Counted from the stretch's first letter, positions 8,749 through 19,074 are shown. The stretch: 64,000 nt of DNA from Pseudaeromonas aegiceratis (GCF_046254905.1 NZ_CP158016.1:1426001-1490000), one strand, 5' to 3'. Program-made: numbers and translations. Notes: generated from the letters alone by a model not told the origin.

Positions 8749-8776
8749 CTTGAAGGGGTAAAAGCCACCCCCATAT
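8749..8776 (+). promoter_or_regulatory. Sigma-32 heat-shock promoter for dnaK-dnaJ
   Basis: CTTGAA (8749-8754) and CCCCATAT (8769-8776), separated by 14 bases, match the RpoH consensus. The site lies about 100 bases upstream of dnaK, just after the grpE stop codon. Confidence 0.88.
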
Positions 8777-8873
8777 AGCAAGCAAGGCCGGGTGACAGTG
8801 TGAATGCGACAGCGCCAACCGTCACCGCCACAGTGCAACTGCGAATCAAGCAAAGAATTTCGGAGAGATAGAA

Positions 8874-10793
8874 ATGGGTAAAATCATCGGTATTGACCTG
8901 GGTACGACCAACTCCTGCGTGGCCATTCTGGACGGGGATCATGCCCGTGTTATCGAAAACGCCGAAGGGGACCGCACCACACCGTCAATCATCGCCTATG
9001 CCGATGACGGTGAAATCCTGGTGGGTCAACCGGCCAAGCGTCAGGCCGTCACCAACCCCAAGAACACCCTGTACGCCATCAAGCGTCTGATCGGTCGCCG
9101 TTACGAAGACGAAGAAGTCCAACGTGACATCGGCATCATGCCGTTCTCCATCAGCCGTGCCGATAACGGTGACGCCTGGGTTGAGGTGAAGGGCAAGCGC
9201 ATGGCACCGCCGCAGATCTCTGCCGAAGTGCTGAAGAAGATGAAGAAGACCGCCGAAGACTTCCTGGGCGAGCCGGTGACCGAAGCCGTGATCACAGTGC
9301 CGGCCTACTTCAACGACGCCCAGCGTCAGGCCACCAAGGATGCCGGTCGCATCGCCGGCCTGGAAGTGAAGCGCATCATCAACGAACCGACCGCCGCGGC
9401 CTTCGCCTATGGCGTGAACAAGGTCAAGGGCGACCGCAAGATCGCCGTGTATGACCTGGGTGGTGGTACCTTCGATATCTCCATCATCGAAATCGACGAG
9501 ATGGACGGCGAGAAGACCTTCGAGGTGCTGGCCACCAACGGGGATACCCACCTGGGTGGGGAAGACTTCGACAACCGTATGATCAACTACTTGGTGGACG
9601 AGTTTAAGCGCGAGCAAGGCATCGATCTGCGCAAGGATCAGCTGGCCCTGCAACGGCTGAAGGAAGCCGCCGAGAAGGCCAAGATCGAACTCTCCTCTGC
9701 CCAACAGACCGATGTGAATCTGCCGTACATCACCGCCGATGCCACCGGTCCCAAGCACATGAACATCAAGGTGACCCGCTCCAAGCTGGAATCCCTGGTG
9801 GAAGACATGGTGAAGAAGACCATGGAGCCGGTGCGCATCGCGCTGCAGGATGCCGGTCTGTCCGTGTCCGAGATCGATGACGTCATCCTGGTGGGTGGTC
9901 AGACCCGTATGCCCATGGTGCAGAAGGTGGTCTCCGACTTCTTCGGTAAGGAAGCCCGCAAGGACGTCAACCCGGACGAAGCCGTGGCCATGGGGGCCGC
10001 CATTCAGGGCGGCGTGCTGGCCGGTGAGAAGCACGACGTGCTGCTGCTGGACGTCACCCCGCTCTCCCTGGGCATCGAGACCATGGGCAGCGTGATGACC
10101 GCCCTGATCGAGAAGAACACCACCATCCCGACCAAGAAGTCTCAGGTGTTCTCCACCGCCGAAGACAACCAGTCTGCCGTGACCATTCACGTGCTGCAGG
10201 GGGAGCGTAAGCGCGCCTCAGACAACAAGTCCCTGGGCCAGTTCAACCTGGAAGGCATTCGCCCGGCACCCCGTGGCCTGCCGCAGATCGAGGTGACCTT
10301 CGATATCGATGCCGACGGTATCCTGCACGTGTCCGCCAAGGACAAGGAAACCGGCAAGGAGCAGAAGATCACCATCCAGGCCTCTTCCGGTCTGTCCGAT
10401 GATGAAATCCAGCGCATGGTCAGCGAAGCCGCTGCCCACGCCGCCGAGGACAAGAAGTTTGAAGAGCTGGTACAGGCCCGCAACCAGGCCGATGCCCTGA
10501 CCCATGCCACCCGCAAGCAGGTCACCGAAGCCGGTGATGCCTTGCCGGCGGACGAGAAGAGCAAGATCGAGGCGGCCATCAGCGAGCTGGAAGCGGCCAT
10601 CAAGGGTGATGACAAGGCCGAGATCGAGGCCAAGCAACAGGCCCTGATGACGGCGTCCCAGAAGCTGATGGAGCTGGCGCAGCAGCAGGCTCAGCAACAG
10701 GCCCAGGCCGCCGACGCCGGTCAAGCCCAGGGCGCCGCCCAGGATGACGTGGTGGATGCCGAGTTCGAAGAAGTTAAAGATGACAAGAAATAA
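8874..10793 (+). CDS. dnaK: Molecular chaperone DnaK (Hsp70)
   Basis: 639 aa. It starts MGKIIGIDLGTTNSCVAI, the phosphate-1 loop of the Hsp70 ATPase domain. VYDLGGGTFDISI (about 195) and ILVGGQTRMP (about 340) are the other nucleotide-binding loops. The linker DVLLLDVTPLSLGIET is followed by the substrate-binding domain, a helical lid and a Gln/Ala-rich tail ending in the conserved acidic EEV-like end (AEFEEVKDDKK). The ribosome-binding site is GGAGA. It works with GrpE and DnaJ, which flank it. It is expressed from the sigma-32 promoter at 8749-8776. Confidence 0.98.
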   Translation: MGKIIGIDLGTTNSCVAILDGDHARVIENAEGDRTTPSIIAYADDGEILVGQPAKRQAVTNPKNTLYAIKRLIGRRYEDEEVQRDIGIMPFSISRADNGDAWVEVKGKRMAPPQISAEVLKKMKKTAEDFLGEPVTEAVITVPAYFNDAQRQATKDAGRIAGLEVKRIINEPTAAAFAYGVNKVKGDRKIAVYDLGGGTFDISIIEIDEMDGEKTFEVLATNGDTHLGGEDFDNRMINYLVDEFKREQGIDLRKDQLALQRLKEAAEKAKIELSSAQQTDVNLPYITADATGPKHMNIKVTRSKLESLVEDMVKKTMEPVRIALQDAGLSVSEIDDVILVGGQTRMPMVQKVVSDFFGKEARKDVNPDEAVAMGAAIQGGVLAGEKHDVLLLDVTPLSLGIETMGSVMTALIEKNTTIPTKKSQVFSTAEDNQSAVTIHVLQGERKRASDNKSLGQFNLEGIRPAPRGLPQIEVTFDIDADGILHVSAKDKETGKEQKITIQASSGLSDDEIQRMVSEAAAHAAEDKKFEELVQARNQADALTHATRKQVTEAGDALPADEKSKIEAAISELEAAIKGDDKAEIEAKQQALMTASQKLMELAQQQAQQQAQAADAGQAQGAAQDDVVDAEFEEVKDDKK

Positions 10794-10817
10794 TCGTTGC
10801 CGGGTCCGGTAGCGGAT

Positions 10818-10843
10818 ACGGGCGTTGGGCAACCAACGCCCGT
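10818..10843 (+). other. dnaK-dnaJ intergenic hairpin with GCAA tetraloop
   Basis: An 11-bp perfect stem (10818-10828 with 10833-10843) is capped by the GNRA-type loop GCAA. No T-run follows, so it is not a standard terminator. It lies midway between dnaK and dnaJ and could stabilise or process the mRNA so that the two proteins are made at different levels. Confidence 0.7.
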
Positions 10844-10874
10844 CTGTGTATCCACAAGGCAGAGATTTTAGACT

Positions 10875-12008
10875 ATGTCCAAACGCGATTATTACGAGGT
10901 TCTGGGAGTAGAGCGCACCGCCGACGAGAAGGAAATCAAGAAGGCATACAAGCGCTTGGCCATGAAGCTGCACCCGGACCGCAACCGGGGCAGCAATGAC
11001 ACCGAAGAGCAGTTCAAGGAAGTCAAGGAAGCCTACGAGATCCTGAGCGACGCGCAGAAGCGGGCCGCCTATGACAAGTTCGGCCATGCCGGCGTGGATC
11101 CCAACATGGGAGCCGGGGGCGCCGGCTTCGGTGGCGCTGACTTTGGCGACATCTTCGGCGATGTGTTCGGTGACATCTTTGGTGGCGGCGGCCGACGGGC
11201 CCAGCGGCCTTCCCGTGGCGCGGATCTGCGCTACAACCTGGAGCTGTCGTTGGAAGAGGCCGTGCGCGGCATCACCAAGGAGATCAAGGTCCCGACCCTG
11301 GTGGGCTGTGACGAGTGCCATGGCTCAGGGGCCAAACCGGGTTCCCAGGCCCAGACCTGCCCGACCTGTCATGGTTCCGGTCAGGTGCAGATGCGCCAGG
11401 GCTTCTTCGCCGTCACCCAGGCCTGTCCCCACTGTCGGGGCAAGGGCAAGATAGTGACGGACCCGTGCCGCAAGTGTCACGGGGAAGGGCGCTACCAGAA
11501 GACCAAGACATTGTCGGTGAAGATCCCGGCCGGGGTCGATACCGGGGATCGCATCCGGCTGGCCGGCGAAGGCGAGGCGGGGGAAAACGGGGCCCCGGCA
11601 GGGGATCTGTACGTTCAGGTGCACGTCAAGGAGCATCCCATCTTCGTGCGGGATGGCAACAACCTCTACTGCGAGGTGCCCATCAGCTTCACCAATGCCG
11701 CCTTGGGCGGTGAGGTGGAGGTGCCGACCCTGGAAGGCCGCCTGAAGCTGAAGATACCGCCAGAGACCCAGACGGGGCGCATGTTCCGCATGCGGGGCAA
11801 GGGGGTGCGTTCCCTGCGCTCCGGGGCAGAAGGCGATCTGATCTGCAAGACTGTGATCGAGACGCCAGTGAACCTGAGCGACGCCCAGAAGGAGCTGCTG
11901 CGCCAGTTGGAGGAGTCCATCAGCGGTGAGGAAGCCAAGGTGCACAAGCCCAAGGCGGAAGGTTTCTTCGAAGGGGTGAAGCGCTTCTTCGACGATCTCA
12001 CCAGCTGA
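10875..12008 (+). CDS. dnaJ: Hsp40 co-chaperone DnaJ
   Basis: 377 aa, a full-length class I DnaJ. The J domain has HPD at 33-35. A Gly/Phe-rich linker (about 75-110) is followed by four zinc-binding repeats CDECHGSG, CPTCHGSG, CPHCRGKG and CRKCHGEG (about 145-205), then the C-terminal substrate domains. It delivers clients to DnaK and stimulates its ATPase. It lies 81 bases after dnaK, with a hairpin between them, and probably shares the heat-shock transcript. Confidence 0.97.
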   Translation: MSKRDYYEVLGVERTADEKEIKKAYKRLAMKLHPDRNRGSNDTEEQFKEVKEAYEILSDAQKRAAYDKFGHAGVDPNMGAGGAGFGGADFGDIFGDVFGDIFGGGGRRAQRPSRGADLRYNLELSLEEAVRGITKEIKVPTLVGCDECHGSGAKPGSQAQTCPTCHGSGQVQMRQGFFAVTQACPHCRGKGKIVTDPCRKCHGEGRYQKTKTLSVKIPAGVDTGDRIRLAGEGEAGENGAPAGDLYVQVHVKEHPIFVRDGNNLYCEVPISFTNAALGGEVEVPTLEGRLKLKIPPETQTGRMFRMRGKGVRSLRSGAEGDLICKTVIETPVNLSDAQKELLRQLEESISGEEAKVHKPKAEGFFEGVKRFFDDLTS

Positions 12009-12133
12009 CGGCGAGCCGTATCCCAGCTAGCCTACGCACGGTGCGCAGGTGAATTGTGCCGTGGTTCGTATTACACTGGCCCCTATTCTGCTGGATGACG
12101 CGGCTCGATTGCCGCGGGTTACCAACGAGATGT

Positions 12134-12168
12134 CTACTCGGCGCCTTGGCGCCGAGTAGTCTTTTTTT
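12134..12168 (+). terminator. Strong intrinsic terminator between dnaJ and greA
   Basis: A 12-bp perfect stem (12134-12145 with 12148-12159) is closed by only two T's and followed by T7 (12162-12168). It ends about 28 bases before the greA start, so it may terminate the dnaKJ transcript and may also act as an attenuator in the greA leader. Confidence 0.88.
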
Positions 12169-12196
12169 CTTTTGATCAGATAAACGAGTGTTGATT

Positions 12197-12673
12197 ATGA
12201 GTCAGACGCCGATGACAGTGACTGGCGCGCAAAAGCTGCGTCAGGAACTTGAACACCTCAAGACGGTCATGAGACCGCAGATCATCGCCGCCATCGCGGA
12301 GGCCCGTGAGCACGGCGATCTGAAGGAAAATGCCGAATACCACGCCGCGCGGGAGCAGCAGGGTTTCTGTGAAGGCCGCATTCAGGAGATCGAGGCTAAG
12401 CTCTCCAATGCCCAGATCATCGACATTGCCAAGTTGCCGCACAATGGCCGGGTGGTGTTTGGGGTGACTGTCACCCTGATGAACTGCGATACCGAAGAAG
12501 AGATCAGCTACCGCATCGTGGGTGACGACGAGGCGGACATCAAGGAGCGCCTCATCTCCGTCAATTCACCCATAGCCCGTGGCCTGATAGGCAAAGAGGT
12601 GGACGATGTGGTGAACATCAGAACGCCGGCCGGCGATGTGGAATATGAAATCCTGGCGGTGGATTACCGTTAA
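12197..12673 (+). CDS. greA: Transcription elongation factor GreA
   Basis: 158 aa from the ATG at 12197, exactly the E. coli length; the in-frame TTG at 12188 would add three residues. The N-terminal coiled coil carries the conserved EAREHGDLKENAEYHAAREQ with acidic tip residues that enter the RNA polymerase secondary channel. The C-terminal FKBP-like domain includes YRIVGDDEAD and NSPIARGLIGK. GreA rescues backtracked polymerase by stimulating RNA cleavage. It is preceded by a strong terminator and followed by a bidirectional one shared with yhbY. Confidence 0.96.
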   Translation: MSQTPMTVTGAQKLRQELEHLKTVMRPQIIAAIAEAREHGDLKENAEYHAAREQQGFCEGRIQEIEAKLSNAQIIDIAKLPHNGRVVFGVTVTLMNCDTEEEISYRIVGDDEADIKERLISVNSPIARGLIGKEVDDVVNIRTPAGDVEYEILAVDYR

Positions 12674-12686
12674 GCTATGATGGCGC

Positions 12687-12720
12687 CACGACAAAGGGGG
12701 CCTTGGCCCCCTTTGTCGTG
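12687..12720. terminator. Bidirectional terminator between greA and yhbY
   Basis: A 16-bp perfect inverted repeat (12687-12702 with 12705-12720) is separated by TT. A-runs and T-runs lie within the stem, none after it. It sits between convergent genes. Confidence 0.8.
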
Positions 12721-12738
12721 TGTGTCCTAAGCCGAAGA

Positions 12739-13035
12739 TTATTTCTTCGGTAGTACCAGCTTCGGCTCCTGAGCCGGGCGGTACAGGGTCAGGATATTCC
12801 CCATGGCCTGCACCTGGCAGGCGCCGGTTTCCCGGACGATGGCCGCGTTGATCAGCTGTTTGGTTTCGCGGTCAGGTGCACTGACCCTTACCTTGATCAA
12901 CTCATGATGGGCCAGGGCAGCGTCAATTTCGGCCAGTACCCCTTCGGTGAGGCCGTGTTGACCCAGCAGTACCACCGGTTTGAGGCTGTGCGCCAGACCC
13001 TTGAGATATTGCTTCTGTTTGGTCGTGAGATTCAT
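12739..13035 (-). CDS. yhbY: Ribosome assembly RNA-binding protein YhbY
   Basis: 98 aa with a single CRM (CRS1-YhbY) domain. LTTKQKQYLKGLAHSLKPVV is at the N-terminus, followed by the GxxG-type loop around LGQHGLTEGV and ELIKVRV. The family binds pre-50S ribosomal particles. It is divergent from rlmE, another 50S maturation factor, with a 94-base gap. This arrangement is conserved in E. coli. Confidence 0.93.
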   Translation of the reverse strand: MNLTTKQKQYLKGLAHSLKPVVLLGQHGLTEGVLAEIDAALAHHELIKVRVSAPDRETKQLINAAIVRETGACQVQAMGNILTLYRPAQEPKLVLPKK

Positions 13036-13129
13036 GGGAATTTTCTTCGTTATCCGGGTTGAAAGCGGTACATTCTACCCCCATCTGCCCCTTAATACTA
13101 ATAGCCTTTATGGCTTAGCGTGAGTTTCG

Positions 13130-13759
13130 ATGAGTAAGAAAAAGCGTTCCGCCAGCTCCTCCCGCTGGCTCAAAGAACACTTCGATGACAAGTATGTACA
13201 GCAGGCACAAAAGCAGGGGTTGCGTTCCCGTGCCGTGTTCAAGATTGACGAGATCCAGCAGCGTGATCGGCTGATCAAGCCGGGCATGACGGTGGTGGAT
13301 CTGGGGGCCGCCCCGGGCGGCTGGTCCCAGTTTGCCGTGGAGCAGGTAGGCAGCAAGGGCCGCGTGGTGGCGTGCGATATCCTGCCCATGGATCCCATTG
13401 CCGGGGTGGACTTCCTGCAGGGGGACTTCCGGGACGAGGCCGTGCTGGCCGCCTTGCTAGAACGGGTGGGTGATGACAAGGTGGATGTGCTGATGTCCGA
13501 TATGGCGCCAAACATGTCCGGAAACCTCGGCGTGGATCAGCCCAGATCCATGTATCTCGTCGAGCTGGCGTTGGACATGTGCCGTCAGGTACTGGCACCG
13601 AACGGCGCCTTCGTGGTGAAGGTGTTCCAGGGGGCCGGTTTTGAGGAATATCTCAAGGAAGTCAGATCCTTGTTTAGCGTGGTCAAGAGCCGAAAACCGG
13701 ATTCGTCCAGAGCCCGTTCACGGGAAGTCTACATTGTAGCTACAGGTTTTAAACTGTAG
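13130..13759 (+). CDS. rlmE: 23S rRNA 2'-O-methyltransferase RlmE (FtsJ/RrmJ)
   Basis: 209 aa, the same length as E. coli RlmE. The SAM-binding motif VVDLGAAPGGWSQ (55-67) is clear. The catalytic triad of the family is present: Lys38 in FKID, Asp near 124 in MSDMAPNMSG and Lys near 164 in VVKVFQGAG. It methylates U2552 of 23S rRNA late in 50S assembly. ftsH follows 52 bases downstream and is probably co-transcribed. E. coli has the same pair. Confidence 0.96.
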   Translation: MSKKKRSASSSRWLKEHFDDKYVQQAQKQGLRSRAVFKIDEIQQRDRLIKPGMTVVDLGAAPGGWSQFAVEQVGSKGRVVACDILPMDPIAGVDFLQGDFRDEAVLAALLERVGDDKVDVLMSDMAPNMSGNLGVDQPRSMYLVELALDMCRQVLAPNGAFVVKVFQGAGFEEYLKEVRSLFSVVKSRKPDSSRARSREVYIVATGFKL

Positions 13760-13811
13760 TAACCTTTGAACGTTCTAAGCCATCAGTTGTGAGGTTAGTG
13801 ATTTGAGTGAC

Positions 13812-15785
<1,974 letters not shown>

Positions 15786-15799
15786 TTGGCAGTCTGATA

Positions 15800-15828
15800 A
15801 ACCCCGGGAGTTCCCGGGGTTTTGTTTT
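15800..15828 (+). terminator. Internal terminator between ftsH and folP
   Basis: A 10-bp stem (15800-15809 with 15812-15821) with a two-base loop is followed by TTGTTTT. It lies inside an otherwise continuous gene string, 12 bases before the folP start, so it probably only partly stops transcription. Confidence 0.75.
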
Positions 15829-15839
15829 GGAGATTTCGC

Positions 15840-16679
15840 ATGTTGTTACGTTGTAAGGGGCGTGAGCTGGATCTGCGGCAGCCCCAGGTCATGGGTATCC
15901 TCAATGTCACCCCAGACTCGTTTTCCGATGGCAATCACTATCGCCAGAAGGAGGCAGCCCTGCGCCAGGCGGCGCGCCTGTGTGCCGATGGCGCCAGCCT
16001 GCTGGATATCGGCGGCGAGTCGACCCGTCCCGGTGCTGCCGAGGTATCGGTGCAGGAGGAGCTGGATCGGGTGATGCCGGTGGTGGAGGCCGTGCTGGCC
16101 GAGCTGGATGTCATGGTGTCGGTGGATACCTCCAAACCCGAGGTGATCCAGGCCAGCTGTGCGGCGGGCATCCATCTGGTCAACGACATTCGGGCCTTGC
16201 GGCTGCCGGGTGCCCTGGCGGCGGCCGCCGCCGATCCCGAGGTGCTGGTGTGCCTGATGCACATGCAAGGTGACCCCCAGACCATGCAGATAGCGCCGCA
16301 CTATGGCGACATGTTGGCGGAGGTGCGCCACTTCCTGGTGGCGCGCATGCAGGCCTGTGAACGGGCCGGCATCGGCCGTGAACGTCTGCTGCTGGATCCG
16401 GGGTACGGCTTTGGCAAGACGGTGGAGCAGAACTACCGGTTGCTGGGCCACCAGGCCAGCTTCCTGACCTTGGGCTGTCCGCTGTTGGTGGGCATGTCAC
16501 GCAAGTCCATGATTGGCAACCTGCTGCAGCGGCCGGTAAATGAGCGGTTGGCCGGCAGTTTGGCGGCGGCCCTCTTTGCGGCTCAGGCAGGGGCGCGTAT
16601 CATCCGTGTCCACGATGTCAAAGAGACCTATGATGCCCTCAGGGTCTTTGGCTATGCCCAAGAGTGCAGCGCGCAGTAA
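15840..16679 (+). CDS. folP: Dihydropteroate synthase
   Basis: 279 aa from the ATG at 15840 (GGAG eight bases upstream); an upstream in-frame ATG at 15822 overlaps the terminator and is unlikely. Signatures: GILNVTPDSFSDG, DIGGESTRPGA, SVDTSKPEV, LLLDPGYGFGK and MSRKSMIG. These are the pterin and pABA binding loops of the TIM-barrel enzyme that makes dihydropteroate for folate and is the sulfonamide target. The stop codon is 8 bases before the glmM ATG, so folP and glmM are translationally close, as in E. coli. Confidence 0.96.
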   Translation: MLLRCKGRELDLRQPQVMGILNVTPDSFSDGNHYRQKEAALRQAARLCADGASLLDIGGESTRPGAAEVSVQEELDRVMPVVEAVLAELDVMVSVDTSKPEVIQASCAAGIHLVNDIRALRLPGALAAAAADPEVLVCLMHMQGDPQTMQIAPHYGDMLAEVRHFLVARMQACERAGIGRERLLLDPGYGFGKTVEQNYRLLGHQASFLTLGCPLLVGMSRKSMIGNLLQRPVNERLAGSLAAALFAAQAGARIIRVHDVKETYDALRVFGYAQECSAQ

Positions 16680-16687
16680 GGAGCAGC

Positions 16688-18019
16688 ATGAGCAGACAAT
16701 ATTTCGGTACCGACGGCATCCGTGGCAAGGTGGGGGATTGTCCCATCACGCCGGATTTTGTGATGAAGCTGGGCTGGGCTGCCGGCCAGGTGTTGGCCAA
16801 GCAGGGCACCCGCAAGGTCCTGATCGGCAAGGATACGCGCATCTCGGGCTACATGCTTGAGGCGGCGCTGGAGGCGGGTCTGTCTGCCGCCGGACTGAAG
16901 GCCGTGCTGCTCGGCCCCATGCCGACCCCCGCGGTGGCCTATCTGACGCGCACCTTCCGCGCCGAGGCCGGCGTGGTGATCAGCGCCTCCCACAATCCTT
17001 ACTACGACAACGGCATTAAATTCTTCTCCACCGATGGCACCAAGCTGCCGGATGAGGTGGAGCAGGCCATTGAGGCGGCCATGGATCTGCCGCTGCACTG
17101 CGTCGAGGCCGCCCAGCTGGGCAAGGCCAGCCGGGTGGATGATGCGCCGGGCCGCTACGTAGAGTATTGCAAGGGCACCTTTCCCAGTGAGTTGAGCCTG
17201 GATGGCCTCAAGCTGGTGGTGGACTGCGCCCATGGGGCGACCTACCACATAGCCCCCCTGGTCTTCCGGGAGCTGGGCGCCGAGGTGATCGCCATGGGCT
17301 GTAGTCCGGATGGCCTCAATATCAATGCCGGGGTGGGTTCAACCGCACCCCAGGCCCTGGTTGAGCGAGTGCAGGCTGAGCAGGCCGACATGGGCATTGC
17401 CTTCGACGGTGACGGGGATCGCCTCATCATGGTGGATCACCAGGGCAACTTGCTGGACGGGGATGTACTCCTCTACCTCATCGCCCGGGATTGCCAGGCG
17501 CGCGGTGTGCTGCACGGTGGTGTGGTGGGCACCTTGATGTCCAATCTGGGGCTGGAACTGGCGTTGGCCGATCTGGAAATCCCCTTCGTGCGGGCCAAGG
17601 TGGGTGACCGTTATGTGATGGAGCTGCTCAAGGAGCGGGGCTGGCGCCTGGGTGGGGAAAACTCAGGCCATATCATCTGCCTGGACCAGACCACCACGGG
17701 CGATGGCATCATTGCGGCATTACAGGTATTGCGGGCGGTTCGCCGGCAGGGCATGGGGTTAGCCCAGCTGCGGGAACTGGTTCCCCTGTTCCCGCAGGTT
17801 CTGGTCAATGTGCGGTTTCGCGAAGGGCAGGATCCGGTTGCGGCGCCTGCGGTGCAGGCCGCCGTCCAGGCGGCAGAGGCCAGACTGGCCGGTCGCGGTC
17901 GTGTGCTGCTGCGCAAATCCGGTACCGAGCCCCTGATCCGCGTGATGGTGGAAGGGGAGGATGCGACCCTGGTTCAGGGGCTGGCCGAGACCATTGCCGA
18001 GGTGGTTCGCGCGAGCTAA
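16688..18019 (+). CDS. glmM: Phosphoglucosamine mutase
   Basis: 443 aa from the ATG at 16688, preceded by AAGGAG. The active-site phosphoserine loop ISASHNPYYDNGIK has its catalytic Ser near 102. The metal site is FDGDGDRL, the sugar loop is GGENSGH and the phosphate-binding loop is RKSGTEPLIRVMVEG. It converts glucosamine-6-phosphate to glucosamine-1-phosphate for peptidoglycan and LPS synthesis. It lies in the ftsH-folP-glmM-secG string. Confidence 0.96.
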   Translation: MSRQYFGTDGIRGKVGDCPITPDFVMKLGWAAGQVLAKQGTRKVLIGKDTRISGYMLEAALEAGLSAAGLKAVLLGPMPTPAVAYLTRTFRAEAGVVISASHNPYYDNGIKFFSTDGTKLPDEVEQAIEAAMDLPLHCVEAAQLGKASRVDDAPGRYVEYCKGTFPSELSLDGLKLVVDCAHGATYHIAPLVFRELGAEVIAMGCSPDGLNINAGVGSTAPQALVERVQAEQADMGIAFDGDGDRLIMVDHQGNLLDGDVLLYLIARDCQARGVLHGGVVGTLMSNLGLELALADLEIPFVRAKVGDRYVMELLKERGWRLGGENSGHIICLDQTTTGDGIIAALQVLRAVRRQGMGLAQLRELVPLFPQVLVNVRFREGQDPVAAPAVQAAVQAAEARLAGRGRVLLRKSGTEPLIRVMVEGEDATLVQGLAETIAEVVRAS

Positions 18020-18106
18020 CGCTGCGAAAATACTCATAATTGTTTGTTTTGTTGAGAAATTGCCCAAACAGCCCAGAAATTTAAAATTCTGCTTGTTTCC
18101 TACCAT

Positions 18107-18221
18107 CAGGCTGGCTAGTATTAGCCCCGCTCCAGCAGGGGAGGCCCGTCAGGGTGCTTCCGCCACGCTAAGGAGCGGCAAGCTGCCAGCCTGTCTGGGC
18201 AATTCATCAGCTGATTTGATG
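18107..18221 (+). other. Structured intergenic region upstream of secG
   Basis: The 289-base gap between glmM and secG holds no credible gene. CAGGCTGGC (18107-18115) is perfectly complementary to GCCAGCCTG (18185-18193) and would enclose two smaller hairpins: CCCC/GGGG plus GCT/AGC at 18125-18141, and CGCT-AAGG-AGCG at 18166-18177. Further small stems follow at 18205-18221 (CATCA/TGATG) and 18227-18245 (AAGCC/GGCTT). The conserved motifs of the riboswitches I know are absent. It could be a secG leader or a small RNA. Confidence 0.4.
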
Positions 18222-18308
18222 ACCTCAAGCCGACCGCGTTGGCTTGCTAGGATGGTGGAATAAATGCCTCGGCCGCGTGAGCTGGCCGTGTTTAGACAGG
18301 GTAAGCAA

Positions 18309-18647
18309 ATGTACGAAATTCTCCTGGTACTGTATCTGTTGATCTCCCTGGGTCTGATTGGCCTGGTACTGATCCAGCATGGTAAGGGAGCCGGCATGGG
18401 AGCCTCCTTCGGTGCCGGTGCGTCAAATACAGTTTTTGGTGCTGCAGGTTCTGGTAATTTCCTGACCCGTACCACCGCCATCCTGGCAACGGTATTCTTC
18501 GTGATTAGCCTGGTGCTCGGCGCCATGACCAATCAGAAGCTCAAGCCGACCGAGGATTGGAGTAACCTGGATCAGGCTAAGACTGAACAGGCGGCTCCGT
18601 TGGCGACCCAGGATTCTGCCGCGCAGAATACCGACGTTCCCAACTGA
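18309..18647 (+). CDS. secG: Preprotein translocase subunit SecG
   Basis: 112 aa from the ATG at 18309; upstream in-frame codons add an unrelated leader. Two membrane helices (about 2-22 and 52-72) flank the conserved cytosolic loop LIQHGKGAGMGASFGAGASNT, the SecG signature (E. coli SecG has 110 aa). The hydrophilic tail is Gln/Ala-rich. SecG joins SecYE in the inner membrane to help protein export. tRNA-Leu begins 12 bases after its stop codon, as in E. coli. Confidence 0.95.
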   Translation: MYEILLVLYLLISLGLIGLVLIQHGKGAGMGASFGAGASNTVFGAAGSGNFLTRTTAILATVFFVISLVLGAMTNQKLKPTEDWSNLDQAKTEQAAPLATQDSAAQNTDVPN

Positions 18648-18659
18648 TAGACAGTTTTA

Positions 18660-18745
18660 GCCGAGCTGGTGGAATTGGTAGACACGCTATCTTGAGGGGG
18701 TAGTGCCTATCTGGCGTGCGGGTTCAAGTCCCGCGCTCGGCACCA
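18660..18745 (+). tRNA. tRNA-Leu (anticodon GAG)
   Basis: 86 bases including the encoded CCA. The acceptor stem is GCCGAGC with GCTCGGC. The D-arm is GTGGAATTGGTAGACAC, the anticodon loop is TTGAGGG (GAG), a class II long variable arm is present, and the T-arm has GGTTCAAGTCC. The location after secG matches leuU of E. coli. Confidence 0.97.
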
Positions 18746-18809
18746 AATGTAGAGAGTTGTCTGGCTTGCAGCCATATGGCTAGACAATTATAATCTCGCT
18801 AGTTTCGGA

Positions 18810-18886
<77 letters not shown>

Positions 18887-18960
18887 AATTCTCGTCCATG
18901 GCTGTTGCAGTGCTCTTGCTGCAGGACGGCCACTCTTGGAGTGGTAATCAGGGTCCAGTG

Positions 18961-18993
18961 AAAAAGCCCCGATTGGAATATCGGGGCTTTTTT
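18961..18993 (+). terminator. Strong terminator after tRNA-fMet
   Basis: A 13-bp stem (18961-18973 with 18980-18992) with a six-base loop; the 5' arm starts with A5 and the 3' arm ends in a T-run. A smaller hairpin CCACTC-TTG-GAGTGG lies upstream at 18930-18944. Confidence 0.88.
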
Positions 18994-19039
18994 GTTATCT
19001 GATTTCCACCGTCCGTGGCGGGGCGGGCTGTACTTCACT

Positions 19040-19059
19040 GGGCTATAGGCCCTTTTTTT
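19040..19059 (+). terminator. Second terminator-like hairpin in the rimP leader
   Basis: A short GGGC/GCCC stem (19040-19043 with 19049-19052) is followed by T7 (19053-19059). The stem is only 4 bp, so termination is probably weak or factor-dependent. It sits 15 bases before the rimP start. Confidence 0.5.
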
Positions 19060-19074
19060 ATTTATGGGGGTAGC

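Noticed and set aside
18107..18221. Known riboswitch or small SRP RNA in the secG leader
   Set aside because: The conserved cores of TPP, cobalamin, FMN, lysine, SAM and SRP RNAs were looked for by eye and are absent. Reported only as unexplained structure.
18020..18308. Lost tpiA between glmM and secG
   Set aside because: Pseudomonads have tpiA there, but E. coli and Vibrio do not. Its absence here needs no deletion.
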